This document shows positions 1-5,754 of a DNA stretch of 6,332 bases, piece by piece. Source of the DNA: Thermoplasmata archaeon. Lineage in GTDB: Archaea; Thermoplasmatota; Thermoplasmata; Thermoplasmatales; Thermoplasmataceae. Under the pieces are notes generated by a model. The model was not told where the DNA came from, searched no databases, and saw only the letters and a program-made list of their open reading frames with translations. Positions within the stretch are counted from its first letter, which is position 1, and each line of letters starts with the position of its first letter. The translations under genes were made by a program, and so were the position numbers. The stretch is from positions 1 through 6,332 of the forward strand of contig JAKBRR010000108.1 in the NCBI GenBank assembly GCA_021845325.1. Reading direction: 5' to 3'.

Positions 1-276
1 CACAAAAGATGCGATGAGTGGTTGTCAGAACATCCCAATGTTAAATTTCATTATACGCCAACTTCGGCAAGCTGGTTAAACATGGTGGAGATATTCTTCT
101 CCATACTTTCAAGGGAAACACTTAAAGAGGCAAGTTTCAGGAGCACCGATGCACTTTCAGAAGCTATAATGGCGTTTGTAAATGAACATAACAGTAAAGC
201 AAAACCGTTCATATGGAAGAAAAGGGAAGTTAAGGGATCACAACTGAGAAATACTATTGGAACCTTAGTCAATTAA
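1..276 (+). CDS. IS630-family transposase, C-terminal part (5' end outside window)
   Basis: The reading frame is open from the first base, so this is the 3' portion (91 residues) of a gene that begins upstream of the window. It encodes the end of the DDE catalytic domain of an IS630/Tc1-mariner-type transposase, which cuts and joins the ends of its element, usually at TA targets. The diagnostic stretch is HYTPTSASWLNMVE. The glutamate (residue 30 of the visible part, codon 88-90) is the last acid of the DDE/DDD triad; the first two acids would lie upstream and cannot be checked. The tail with NEHNSKAKPFIWKK is the usual IS630 ending, so the C-terminus looks complete. It is convergent with the membrane-protein gene at 311-1051, only 34 bases away. 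Whether the element is intact cannot be decided here. Confidence in the family is high. Confidence 0.9.
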   Translation, partial: HKRCDEWLSEHPNVKFHYTPTSASWLNMVEIFFSILSRETLKEASFRSTDALSEAIMAFVNEHNSKAKPFIWKKREVKGSQLRNTIGTLVN

Positions 277-297
277 GCACTAGTTCTTAACGCAATA

Positions 298-317
298 AAA
301 ATAAATTGTTTTATTTT
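298..317. terminator. AT-rich inverted repeat between convergent genes, possible bidirectional terminator
   Basis: AAAATAAA (298-305) and TTTATTTT (310-317) are perfect inverted arms around a 4-base loop. They lie between the transposase stop codon and the end of the convergent membrane-protein gene, and the right arm overlaps that gene's last codons. Each strand reads out a T-rich tract (TTTTATTTT on +, ATTTATTTTTATT on -), and T-tracts are the known archaeal termination signal. The stem itself is all A/T and weak, so the T-tracts matter more than the hairpin. Confidence 0.45.
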
Positions 318-1051
318 AATTCTTGACGCAGAAGGTTTTTCGTGTATATGGGCCATATGCCATGGTAAAGCCTGCTAACAGCAACCATCAAAAGTATTCC
401 CTGCACGAGAAAAGAGAAGCCGGAATAGTAGTCGGTAATAACGAGCCAATAAATTATCGACAAAGATAGTCCCCAAGCCCATAGACTGAGCAATATGAAT
501 GATGTATTATCGAACGTTTCATTTAAGAAATGGAACTGTCTCGTTCTGGTCAAAGTATAGGATGTGAGTGCCAGACCGACGATCTGGATAGGGGTGCCAA
601 TAATGAAATTTCCAGTAATGACATAATACGAACCTAGGGCAATCAATATGTTGGACCAAATGAATTCAGTGTTTTTCGCTTCCTTTAATCCCTTGACGAA
701 GAAAGCAAAAAAAGCCATGGCTAATCCTGCTATGAGAAATAATGAAGAATCAACGTGAAAAGGCAATGATATTATTCCTATTGTGCTTAGAAGGTTTGAA
801 TGTGCGAGATAAAGTTTGGATGAAGATCGTGGTTCCAAAATAAATGGAAATTGAATTATTGCAATGGACGCTGGCAAAAGTAGTTCAGCTTGAAGGTAAA
901 AATGCATTCCAGTAACACTGGATGAAAACCAAAAGAAAAGGGCGGAAATTAAAAGTATAGTTCCCACAGCGTTAAGTCCTCTTGAGATTGCAATAAGTTC
1001 TCTTGACGAATCATCTGGCGAAATAGATTCGTTGTTTTCAGTCTTCAACAC
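311..1051 (-). CDS. Polytopic membrane protein of unknown family, operon partner of the NYN protein
   Basis: This 246-residue protein is mostly hydrophobic. After a polar N-terminus (about residues 1-22, rich in D, E and S) there are roughly seven membrane segments, near residues 26-46, 52-72, 84-98, 102-120, 131-168 (possibly two), 184-204 and 210-227, and then a short basic tail. I do not recognise the family and see no catalytic motif, so no function is proposed. The start is GTG at 1049-1051, chosen because GAGGTGA lies 6 bases upstream, a strong Shine-Dalgarno match. The start lies inside the end of the upstream NYN gene (14-bp overlap), which implies one transcript and probably translational coupling. 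A membrane partner for a NYN nuclease-fold protein is suggestive, but any joint role is inference. It ends in TAA just before the transposase remnant. Confidence 0.8.
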   Translation of the reverse strand: MLKTENNESISPDDSSRELIAISRGLNAVGTILLISALFFWFSSSVTGMHFYLQAELLLPASIAIIQFPFILEPRSSSKLYLAHSNLLSTIGIISLPFHVDSSLFLIAGLAMAFFAFFVKGLKEAKNTEFIWSNILIALGSYYVITGNFIIGTPIQIVGLALTSYTLTRTRQFHFLNETFDNTSFILLSLWAWGLSLSIIYWLVITDYYSGFSFLVQGILLMVAVSRLYHGIWPIYTKNLLRQELK

Positions 1052-1637
1052 TGACAGTCACCTCTTCTCCCTCACTTTCTAGGTATGTCGCTTTTTTGAC
1101 AAAAGGAATTAAATCAACAGTTGTAGATGCGTTAGTCATCGCCTTTGAACCTTCTATGCTGCAAAAAAATGCAATTCCAATCTTTCCTTTTCTTCGTACA
1201 TGTCGAAGAATAGGCACATAATCGGAATCATCGCTCGCAATGATTATGATGCCAGCGTTTGCCTCATAAAGTGCCCAAATGGCATCAGCCGTGAAAAGCG
1301 TGTCCACGTCCTTAGATTTTTCATAGACATTTTCAGATATTGGGCGGATCACTACCTGAAACCGCATTCTTTCCAGTTTGAGAACCTCCATATTTTGTCT
1401 CTTCTTGACTGGTAATTTAGTGTAAATTCTAGCAATAATCACATTCCCATATTTTCTCTCCATTCTAAGGAGATTTTCGGCTTCAAAATGTTCATCATTT
1501 ACTTTTCCATGGATGTAAGGGTGTGGATAATCTACGAAAAAAGCAACATTACGTGCTCCAGAAAGATTGCATGCTCTGTCTTTCAAAATTCTACAAGCCT
1601 CCGTCTTTTCCATCTTCGTTATTTTCTCTTTGATCAT
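1038..1637 (-). CDS. NYN-domain (LabA/DUF88-like, PIN-fold) putative ribonuclease
   Basis: This 199-residue protein has a NYN domain, a PIN-like fold with a metal-binding acidic centre found in RNases and RNA-processing factors. The motifs appear in order: strand NVAFFVDYPHP with D36; VIIARIYTK (about 66-74); KDVDTLFTADAIWAL with D112 and D118; IIIIASDDSDYVPIL with D137 and D139; then RRKGKIGIAFF. The four usual acidic positions are therefore present. One deviation is that the residue three after the first aspartate, normally Asn (DxxN), is His39. The C-terminal 20 residues are acidic. No membrane segment is seen, so it should be cytosolic, perhaps brought to the membrane by the overlapping downstream gene product. 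The substrate cannot be inferred. ATG 1635-1637 is taken as the start because a TATA box lies 34 bases upstream; Met9 is an alternative. Confidence 0.85.
   Translation of the reverse strand: MIKEKITKMEKTEACRILKDRACNLSGARNVAFFVDYPHPYIHGKVNDEHFEAENLLRMERKYGNVIIARIYTKLPVKKRQNMEVLKLERMRFQVVIRPISENVYEKSKDVDTLFTADAIWALYEANAGIIIIASDDSDYVPILRHVRRKGKIGIAFFCSIEGSKAMTNASTTVDLIPFVKKATYLESEGEEVTVSVED
1058..1064 (-). promoter_or_regulatory. Shine-Dalgarno sequence deciding the GTG start of the membrane-protein gene
   Basis: Read on the minus strand this is GAGGTGA, complementary to the 3' end of archaeal 16S rRNA, with 6 bases between it and the GTG at 1051. It lies inside the coding sequence of the NYN gene. 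It contrasts with the leaderless first genes in this window, a pattern typical of many archaea in which only internal operon genes carry Shine-Dalgarno sites. Confidence 0.75.
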
Positions 1638-1665
1638 TTTTCTTCAGTTAGAAAAATTGAGCAGG

Positions 1666-1675
1666 ACTTATAAAT
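1666..1675 (-). promoter_or_regulatory. TATA box for the NYN/membrane-protein operon
   Basis: On the minus strand this reads ATTTATAAGT, centred about 34 bases upstream of the NYN start codon. Initiation about 26 bases downstream would leave a leader of under 10 bases without a Shine-Dalgarno sequence, which suits an archaeal first gene. Confidence 0.55.
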
Positions 1676-1693
1676 CCGGTATGAGACAAACTC

Positions 1694-1740
1694 ATAGTGA
1701 TACCATAAAAGTTCAAAGTGCACTGACTTTCGATCACTAT
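1694..1740. repeat. Inverted repeat ATAGTGAT...ATCACTAT in the divergent promoter region
   Basis: Perfect 8-bp arms at 1694-1701 and 1733-1740 enclose 31 bases. Nested inside are AAAGT (1715-1719) and ACTTT (1726-1730) around the palindrome GTGCAC (1718-1723). The structure sits between the two opposed TATA boxes of the NYN operon and the 1796 gene, a position suited to a shared operator. Binding by any protein is inference. Confidence 0.45.
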
Positions 1741-1759
1741 TATGTGAAAAAAGTTCAAA
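1707..1759 (+). repeat. Direct repeat AAAAGTTCAAA, two copies 42 bp apart
   Basis: Identical 11-mers occur at 1707-1717 and 1749-1759. The 42-bp offset is close to four helical turns, which would place both on the same DNA face. The second copy lies just upstream of the TATA box of the 1796 gene, where an activator or the basal factor TFB would bind. The first is inside the inverted repeat. They may be paired regulator sites. Confidence 0.4.
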
Positions 1760-1762
1760 CCT

Positions 1763-1772
1763 CCTATATATA
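1763..1772 (+). promoter_or_regulatory. TATA box of the leaderless gene at 1796
   Basis: CCTATATATA, with its AT core at about 1765-1771, is centred about 27 bases before the ATG at 1796. This places transcription initiation at or within a few bases of the start codon. No Shine-Dalgarno sequence precedes the ATG, so the mRNA is predicted to be leaderless. Confidence 0.7.
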
Positions 1773-1795
1773 CAAGTATCATCATACCTTAATCG

Positions 1796-2536
1796 ATGCC
1801 GGAAGAAAAAGATTCAAAGGTACATAATGTTCTTTCTTCAGCAATTTCAATTTACCGAATGAGGGGAGGTTACAAATTTGTACTCCTTTGGTCAGTTTTC
1901 GCAAGTGTCTGGATAATAGCAATAGCTGTCAGTTTCTTCCTATATATCTATCTTCCCAAAGCGTACGATACAGATGTAATTAGAACTGTGACGGTTATCA
2001 CATTATTTCTTGGTTTTCCTGTACTTGCCTTATCTTTTTTTACCATTTATATTTCATATAAAGGCTATAAAAGATTCAAGGTTTTCACTACGGATTTCTA
2101 TCCTATGTGGTTGAGAACCAGATTAAATCTATCTCAATCTGATGAAAAAGAATTAATGGAGAAGATTAATGATGCGATTATTGGAGTACTACCAGAGTTC
2201 AGAAAATCTCATGATGTTCATATAACATCTCGCAACAAAACATTTGAAAAGTACGACATCGCTTTAAGAAATAAGAAAAACATAGTCCTAGTAAAAGTGC
2301 TATTTCAAGAAAACCAATATGACTCAATCCCTGATATAATTTCTGAAATGAAGCATTTTCCGCGGAGACTTAGAATCAAATTATTGATGATTGTTATGGA
2401 CGATTTCTCCAAATCACACCCCTTGGACGATTTACGATACGAAGGAAAAATAAGAAAGGAAGCTGCAGTTTTAATTATGGAACATAAAGAGGGACAACTT
2501 ACTGTAAAAAGAATTTTCCCACCGAAATCCTTATGA
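1796..2536 (+). CDS. Membrane-anchored protein with two N-terminal helices and a cytoplasmic C-terminal domain
   Basis: This 246-residue protein has a charged N-terminus and then two membrane helices (about residues 28-52 and 64-88) separated by a short polar loop. A basic stretch follows (KGYKRFK, 89-95), then a soluble alpha/beta domain from about 100 to 246. The basic residues after helix two suggest that this domain is cytoplasmic. I do not recognise the family. The segment YDIALRNKKNIVLVKV resembles the core hairpin of Mrr/PD-(D/E)XK nuclease folds (D154, then hydrophobic strand, then K167), but the position expected to be Glu is Leu165. If the fold is right, the site is probably inactive. 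That comparison is inference from spacing only. ATG 1796 is chosen because of the correctly placed TATA box. It is divergent from the NYN operon and convergent with the winged-helix gene. Confidence 0.82.
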   Translation: MPEEKDSKVHNVLSSAISIYRMRGGYKFVLLWSVFASVWIIAIAVSFFLYIYLPKAYDTDVIRTVTVITLFLGFPVLALSFFTIYISYKGYKRFKVFTTDFYPMWLRTRLNLSQSDEKELMEKINDAIIGVLPEFRKSHDVHITSRNKTFEKYDIALRNKKNIVLVKVLFQENQYDSIPDIISEMKHFPRRLRIKLLMIVMDDFSKSHPLDDLRYEGKIRKEAAVLIMEHKEGQLTVKRIFPPKSL

Positions 2537-2548
2537 AGATTTGTCGAT

Positions 2549-2554
2549 AAAAAA
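2549..2554 (-). terminator. T6 tract after the winged-helix gene
   Basis: Read on the minus strand, the tract TTTTTT lies about 20 bases beyond the TAG stop of the winged-helix gene, in the 38-base gap between convergent genes. Oligo-T is the archaeal intrinsic termination signal. No convincing stem accompanies it. Confidence 0.45.
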
Positions 2555-2574
2555 GGTGAAGTGGTCGGAAGGTT

Positions 2575-2904
2575 CTATTTCAATCTTACCTCTTCTCTCA
2601 ATTCTTTTTGAATTATACCTGTGAAAATAATAGAAGCTTCTTTGAGTGTATTCTTATAAGTTATCTTTCCATTTTCGCTAATTCTATAATATGTTGTATC
2701 CTTACGTCGAGATATTTCTATAAGCTTATTTATTTTCATGCCGTCCAGAAATTCAGCTATTCTTGGATCTCTTTGCTTATTTTCGAAAGCGTTTGTTGCG
2801 ATTCCATGAAGGGTATCATACTTCATTTCCTCATCGTAGTGGTTTTCATCTAGATCGATAAGGTATTTCAGGATGTTAAGTATGGCCTGGAATTTGTCAA
2901 TCAT
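2575..2904 (-). CDS. Small winged-helix DNA-binding protein, putative transcriptional regulator
   Basis: This 109-residue protein is predicted to be a winged helix-turn-helix. Helices lie near residues 2-17, 31-39 and 46-58 (the last, RIAEFLDGMKINK, is the likely recognition helix region). A beta wing follows at about 62-82, with RRKDTTYYRISENGK; the YRISENGK turn is typical of PadR/MarR-like and other archaeal winged-helix proteins. A C-terminal helix (about 85-104) could dimerise. There is no metal site, ligand domain or membrane segment. The ATG at 2902-2904 is preceded on the minus strand by GGTGGTGA, a fair Shine-Dalgarno match with a spacing of about 10; no well-placed TATA box is seen. 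It is convergent with the membrane-anchored protein gene. It could regulate that cluster or itself; the target is unknown. It ends with TAG. Confidence 0.75.
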   Translation of the reverse strand: MIDKFQAILNILKYLIDLDENHYDEEMKYDTLHGIATNAFENKQRDPRIAEFLDGMKINKLIEISRRKDTTYYRISENGKITYKNTLKEASIIFTGIIQKELREEVRLK

Positions 2905-2965
2905 CTCTTATTCTTCACCACCATAAAGAAGAACGTCAAACCGCCAACTTGGCAAATGGTTTTGG

Positions 2966-3418
2966 TTGGATTTCCTTCAATGTTTTTTCAGAACCACGCC
3001 AAATCTAGACGTTTTGGTTCGATATCGATACGGTTCAGGATTATATATTTTATCCTATCAGAAAAACAATGTGCGTTTCAAGTTCAGAAAAGGACTTATT
3101 ATTCTACCAGAAGAAGATTGGTCGGTTTCAGGCTCTTATAGTACCAGCGAAAGTAAGGAATTCGAGGAGGATCTATTCAGCATCTATGAATATGTTAAGA
3201 AGACTTTTGCGACCCTGAGCAAGAGCGCAAAAGAGAGGGACAAAATTGAAAGACAGGCATCTACTGAATTCGAGATTTCCGTGAAGAAAGTGCATTCAAT
3301 TATTGAGGGCTGAGTCTCGATAAGGTATGTTCTCCAGAATTGTAGATGTCTGGAATTCATTGATGATGGTGAAGTTAGTGAATTGGCGACGAAGTTTCTA
3401 CCTTTACAGGAATTGTGA
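2966..3418 (+). pseudogene. Reading frame of unknown function interrupted by an in-frame TGA
   Basis: One frame stays open on both sides of a TGA at 3311-3313. The upstream part (about 115 codons from a TTG at 2966) contains FKFRKGLIILPEEDW, then a highly charged helical stretch (KSAKERDKIERQASTEFE) that may form a coiled coil. The downstream part gives 34 more codons, including CRCLEFIDDGEVSELATKF, and ends at TGA 3416-3418. Both parts look like real protein in the same frame, so the internal TGA is most simply a nonsense mutation (one change from CGA or TGG). The true 5' end is unclear. A TATA-like TTATATAT at 3041-3048 is 26-27 bases before an in-frame GTG at 3071, so a shorter leaderless gene of 80 codons, legitimately ending at 3313, is the alternative. 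I do not recognise the family. Confidence 0.5.
3041..3048 (+). promoter_or_regulatory. Possible TATA box inside the interrupted frame
   Basis: TTATATAT is centred about 26.5 bases upstream of an in-frame GTG (3071-3073), the same geometry as the leaderless genes at 1796 and 5376. If used, the protein would begin at the RFKFRKG segment. An AT-rich match could also be chance. Confidence 0.35.
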
Positions 3419-3744
3419 TGTTGTAGGTAAATCACAGAATCCATGATGTATGGCAGTGTGTGGCAGAAGACATTACTTCAGAAAGTATTATGGGTTCGTG
3501 CTGACCATGGAATTATATAAATGATCATTAAGCTGCAACTTTAGCATTCTACAAGTAGTAAATAAAGGAGAAAACATTGTATACAGAACACCAAACTTTC
3601 CTTCGATTATAAAATTGATTATTTACATCACAGCGGAAGAAAAAGCTTCTAACATGAATTCTTTAAAAAGTCAAGAAATTTCAAAAATAAGAATAAGTTG
3701 TCCTTGCCAGGCAGCAAGGGTTTTGTGATCGCAAACTCTGAAGT
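3419..3744. other. Gene-poor stretch between the interrupted frame and the DUF262 gene
   Basis: No convincing gene is seen. The stretch holds a TATA-like AATTATATAA at 3511-3520, followed by an AAAGGAG Shine-Dalgarno-like motif at 3564-3570. Five bases later, a 50-codon frame opens at ATT 3576 and ends at TGA 3726-3728, with its first ATG only at codon 27. It contains a short hydrophobic run (PSIIKLIIYIT). No ATG or GTG is suitably placed and no family is recognisable, so I do not call it a gene. The right end carries the terminator of the minus-strand DUF262 gene. Confidence 0.4.
3681..3719 (-). terminator. Hairpin plus T-rich tract ending the DUF262-HNH gene
   Basis: On the minus strand, 26 bases after the TGA stop at 3745, CCTTGC and GCAAGG (3714-3719 and 3702-3707) form a 6-bp stem with a 6-base loop. 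The T-rich tract CTTATTCTTATTTTT follows a few bases later. The T-rich stretch is the functional element expected in archaea; the stem may assist. Confidence 0.55.
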
Positions 3745-5376
3745 TCAAGAAAGTGATTCTAGAAGTTTGGAAACCTCTTTTTCTATTATTTCTTCTCTTC
3801 TTTTTAAAAAATCTTCAAAGGCTTTATATTCCCATAAATTTTCATCCAAGGGTATCAAGTGGTCAGACAGCAACTTACGATCGGAAAGATATCTCAGCAA
3901 ATATTCGTTAGGAGGTTGATCCTTGATTTCACTGTTTACACTTTTATGCATTAAAGTTACATTTGCGAAAGCGTTTATGTATTCCGGTCCATAATCTTCT
4001 CTAAGCAATTCCCTAGGAAAAATGTGTTGTACTGTTAAGTCCGGATTATCGATAGGATGCCCAGCCCAATCAGACGCTTTCTTTCTGTGCAAAATAGCAA
4101 GCAACACCATTAATGTATTTTTTGAATAAGTATATTCAAACAAGGTAGAATTATCAATTGTCTTGGTGTTTGCTACCTTCTTAAGTTGTTTTAGTAGGTT
4201 ATCTAAGGGGAAATCTGAATCTTCTTCAATTATGTCGATACTATCTTGAAGTTTTTTGCTGGCATTGGAGGAATACATTTCATTTGCTGATGCCAATAGA
4301 ATCCACTTGAGAATATGTTTCTTATCTGTTTCATCTAGACTTCTGTTGCTATAGACTCCATTCATAAATAGCCAGATGTAAATTGGAACCATGACGTTTT
4401 GGGAAGGCAAGTATTTTTGACTTGATATTCCAAATTCTACCTTAATCAAATTAAGGCCAAAGTCGATAGCCCTGAATGAATTTCCGACCAATTCTTTAAG
4501 CTCTGTCGATCTATTTTCATAAGTTTTTTGGATTTCATTGATAACGCCCTTGAAGGAGTTTATTCGTGTAATTCTGTTCTGACTAATCCCTATATTTCCA
4601 AAAGTAGTTCTGATATCTACTTCCAATGAAGGGTATTCATCCGAGTACTTCCTGTTTAATTCTTTATAGCTGGATAGCAGTGTGTCCTTAAGATCAGGAT
4701 ATGCTGCAGCAAAAAATGAAAGGAATACTTGAAGATTTCCTAAGGGAGCGCCAGAACGGTTGATTCTCGAAAAGATCTCAGATATTATCTCAGGATTTAT
4801 AATGGCACTCTTGGGGGTTTTCAATGTATATATTGGCACCTCATAGTTGACAATTCTTCTTCCCACTTTTGCAATAGCTATATCATAGTCCCGGTATCCT
4901 CTGGATAACTCATTCAAAGCACTCGGTTCGGCCATCGCTGCATTAATCAGTAGTGACACATCCACACCGATGCTCGATCCTACACGCAAACTCTCTGAAG
5001 AATTACTATAGCTAATTTTCTCAAGGGACAATTCTTCATTTCCTCTCTTAATTTTCCAATTGTTCTTCATTAAGAGAAGACTCAAAAGTCTTTGCTGGCC
5101 ATCTATTATATATCTAGTGGGCTCCCCTCTATCTCTTTCTACATCATTACCCACCAACACAGAATTGGGAAAATCTTGAAAAGTTTCCCAAAGTATGATA
5201 GTCCCTATGGGATAAGCCCTTATCATCGAATCAATCAAGGTTTTGACTTTATCCTCGTTCCACTCAAATTCCCTTTGAACAACTGGAATTCTAAGTGATT
5301 CTGACCATTTGCCAAAAATTTCCGATACCTTTTTCTTGTCTACTGATAGTTCTTCTATCGAATCCAAGGTCTCCAT
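3745..5376 (-). CDS. DUF262 and HNH-like (DUF1524-type) protein, GmrSD/SspE/BrxU-type restriction protein
   Basis: This 543-residue, apparently complete protein has an N-terminal DUF262 domain (ParB/sulfiredoxin-like fold). Its hallmarks are RIPVVQREFEW (29-39), RAYPIGTIILWE (53-64), the DGQQR motif (92-96) and the IFSRINRSGAPL segment (201-212). A helical middle follows. The C-terminal nuclease-like module has VQHIFP with H451, then NVTLMHKSVNSEI with N472 and N481, and the conserved tail with an LWEYKAFEDFLKRREEII segment. In characterised relatives the DUF262 domain hydrolyses nucleotides and senses DNA modification, and the HNH domain nicks or cuts DNA. This one is therefore probably a type IV-like anti-phage enzyme, though neither target nor modification is known. 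No methyltransferase or phosphorothioation (Ssp/Dnd) gene is visible here. ATG 5376 fits a leaderless start 26 bases after a TATA box. Confidence 0.9.
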   Translation of the reverse strand: METLDSIEELSVDKKKVSEIFGKWSESLRIPVVQREFEWNEDKVKTLIDSMIRAYPIGTIILWETFQDFPNSVLVGNDVERDRGEPTRYIIDGQQRLLSLLLMKNNWKIKRGNEELSLEKISYSNSSESLRVGSSIGVDVSLLINAAMAEPSALNELSRGYRDYDIAIAKVGRRIVNYEVPIYTLKTPKSAIINPEIISEIFSRINRSGAPLGNLQVFLSFFAAAYPDLKDTLLSSYKELNRKYSDEYPSLEVDIRTTFGNIGISQNRITRINSFKGVINEIQKTYENRSTELKELVGNSFRAIDFGLNLIKVEFGISSQKYLPSQNVMVPIYIWLFMNGVYSNRSLDETDKKHILKWILLASANEMYSSNASKKLQDSIDIIEEDSDFPLDNLLKQLKKVANTKTIDNSTLFEYTYSKNTLMVLLAILHRKKASDWAGHPIDNPDLTVQHIFPRELLREDYGPEYINAFANVTLMHKSVNSEIKDQPPNEYLLRYLSDRKLLSDHLIPLDENLWEYKAFEDFLKRREEIIEKEVSKLLESLS

Positions 5377-5396
5377 GCGCCTAATATGAACTGGAT

Positions 5397-5406
5397 ATAT
5401 TATAAA
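5397..5406 (-). promoter_or_regulatory. TATA box of the leaderless DUF262-HNH gene
   Basis: On the minus strand this reads TTTATAATAT, centred about 26 bases upstream of the ATG at 5376. Transcription should start at or next to the A of the start codon. No Shine-Dalgarno sequence is present. The AT-rich block also reads as TATA-like on the plus strand, but no gene follows there. Confidence 0.65.
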
Positions 5407-5441
5407 ACATCGTTTTACAAATCAATCCATTAAACCGTAAC

Positions 5442-5754
5442 TCACCAATTTTTACGTAACATGCCTAGATCTATCTTCAAGTTTGTCACAAGATCATTTG
5501 CCTTCTTTGGTATCTCACTCATATGTTTGCTATAAGAGATTTGATCTAAATGAATTCTGGAATAGCCGGGATTCAGGTGGGGAGAGAGGAAGCGAGATCT
5601 TGTGGGTTTGGACCTGATGTGCAACAACCTCAAGATACTTTCCCGGAAGTGTCTTTGTCTTCCTTGATTACCTGTCGTAGACGGATCTCGATCCATTCCT
5701 ACAGTAATGATCATCGAAGTTCCTGATATGCACATCCTTCATCTTATTTTTCAT
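5442..5754 (-). pseudogene. Possible decayed ribbon-helix-helix antitoxin-like gene, scattered over frames
   Basis: From ATG 5754 (or the in-frame ATG at 5742) the frame gives MKDVHIRNFDDHY, which resembles the N-terminal strand of ribbon-helix-helix antitoxins (VapB/FitA-like), and then soon stops. A second frame carries WIEIRLRQVIKEDKDTSGK, and the first frame resumes with GKYLEVVAHQVQTHK, a helix-like end. Read with two frame changes the order matches strand, helix, helix, so an inactivated antitoxin gene is the simplest reading. The remaining frame holds an uninterrupted 97-codon run to 5442 of odd composition, without recognisable domains. A TATA-like stretch at 5784-5796 could have been its promoter. 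This is pattern matching by eye, so confidence is low. Confidence 0.3.

Noticed and set aside
1567..1827. Plus-strand open frame of 86 codons crossing the divergent spacer
   Set aside because: It overlaps the start of the NYN gene on the other strand, runs through both TATA boxes and the repeats, and overlaps the well-supported leaderless gene at 1796. Its product has no recognisable features.
2956..3141. 61-codon plus-strand frame from ATG 2956
   Set aside because: Its product is low in protein-like character (KRTYYSTRRRLVG ending), while the overlapping frame gives a coherent charged helical protein.
3311..3313. TGA read as selenocysteine or by readthrough
   Set aside because: TGA is the normal stop of several genes in this window, no SECIS-like structure was noticed, and the protein is not a redox enzyme type.
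3184..3444. 86-codon minus-strand frame opposite the interrupted gene
   Set aside because: It is the mirror of the plus-strand coding frame, and there is no TATA box or Shine-Dalgarno site at its start.
3419..3744. CRISPR array, tRNA or rRNA in the gene-poor stretches
   Set aside because: No regularly spaced repeats, cloverleaf arms or conserved rRNA segments were seen here or elsewhere in the window.
5442..5735. 97-codon minus-strand frame taken as an intact gene
   Set aside because: Its composition is odd (many Arg, Ser, His and Pro) with no recognisable domain. The better protein-like pieces of this stretch are in the other two frames, so a decayed region fits better. I am not certain of this.
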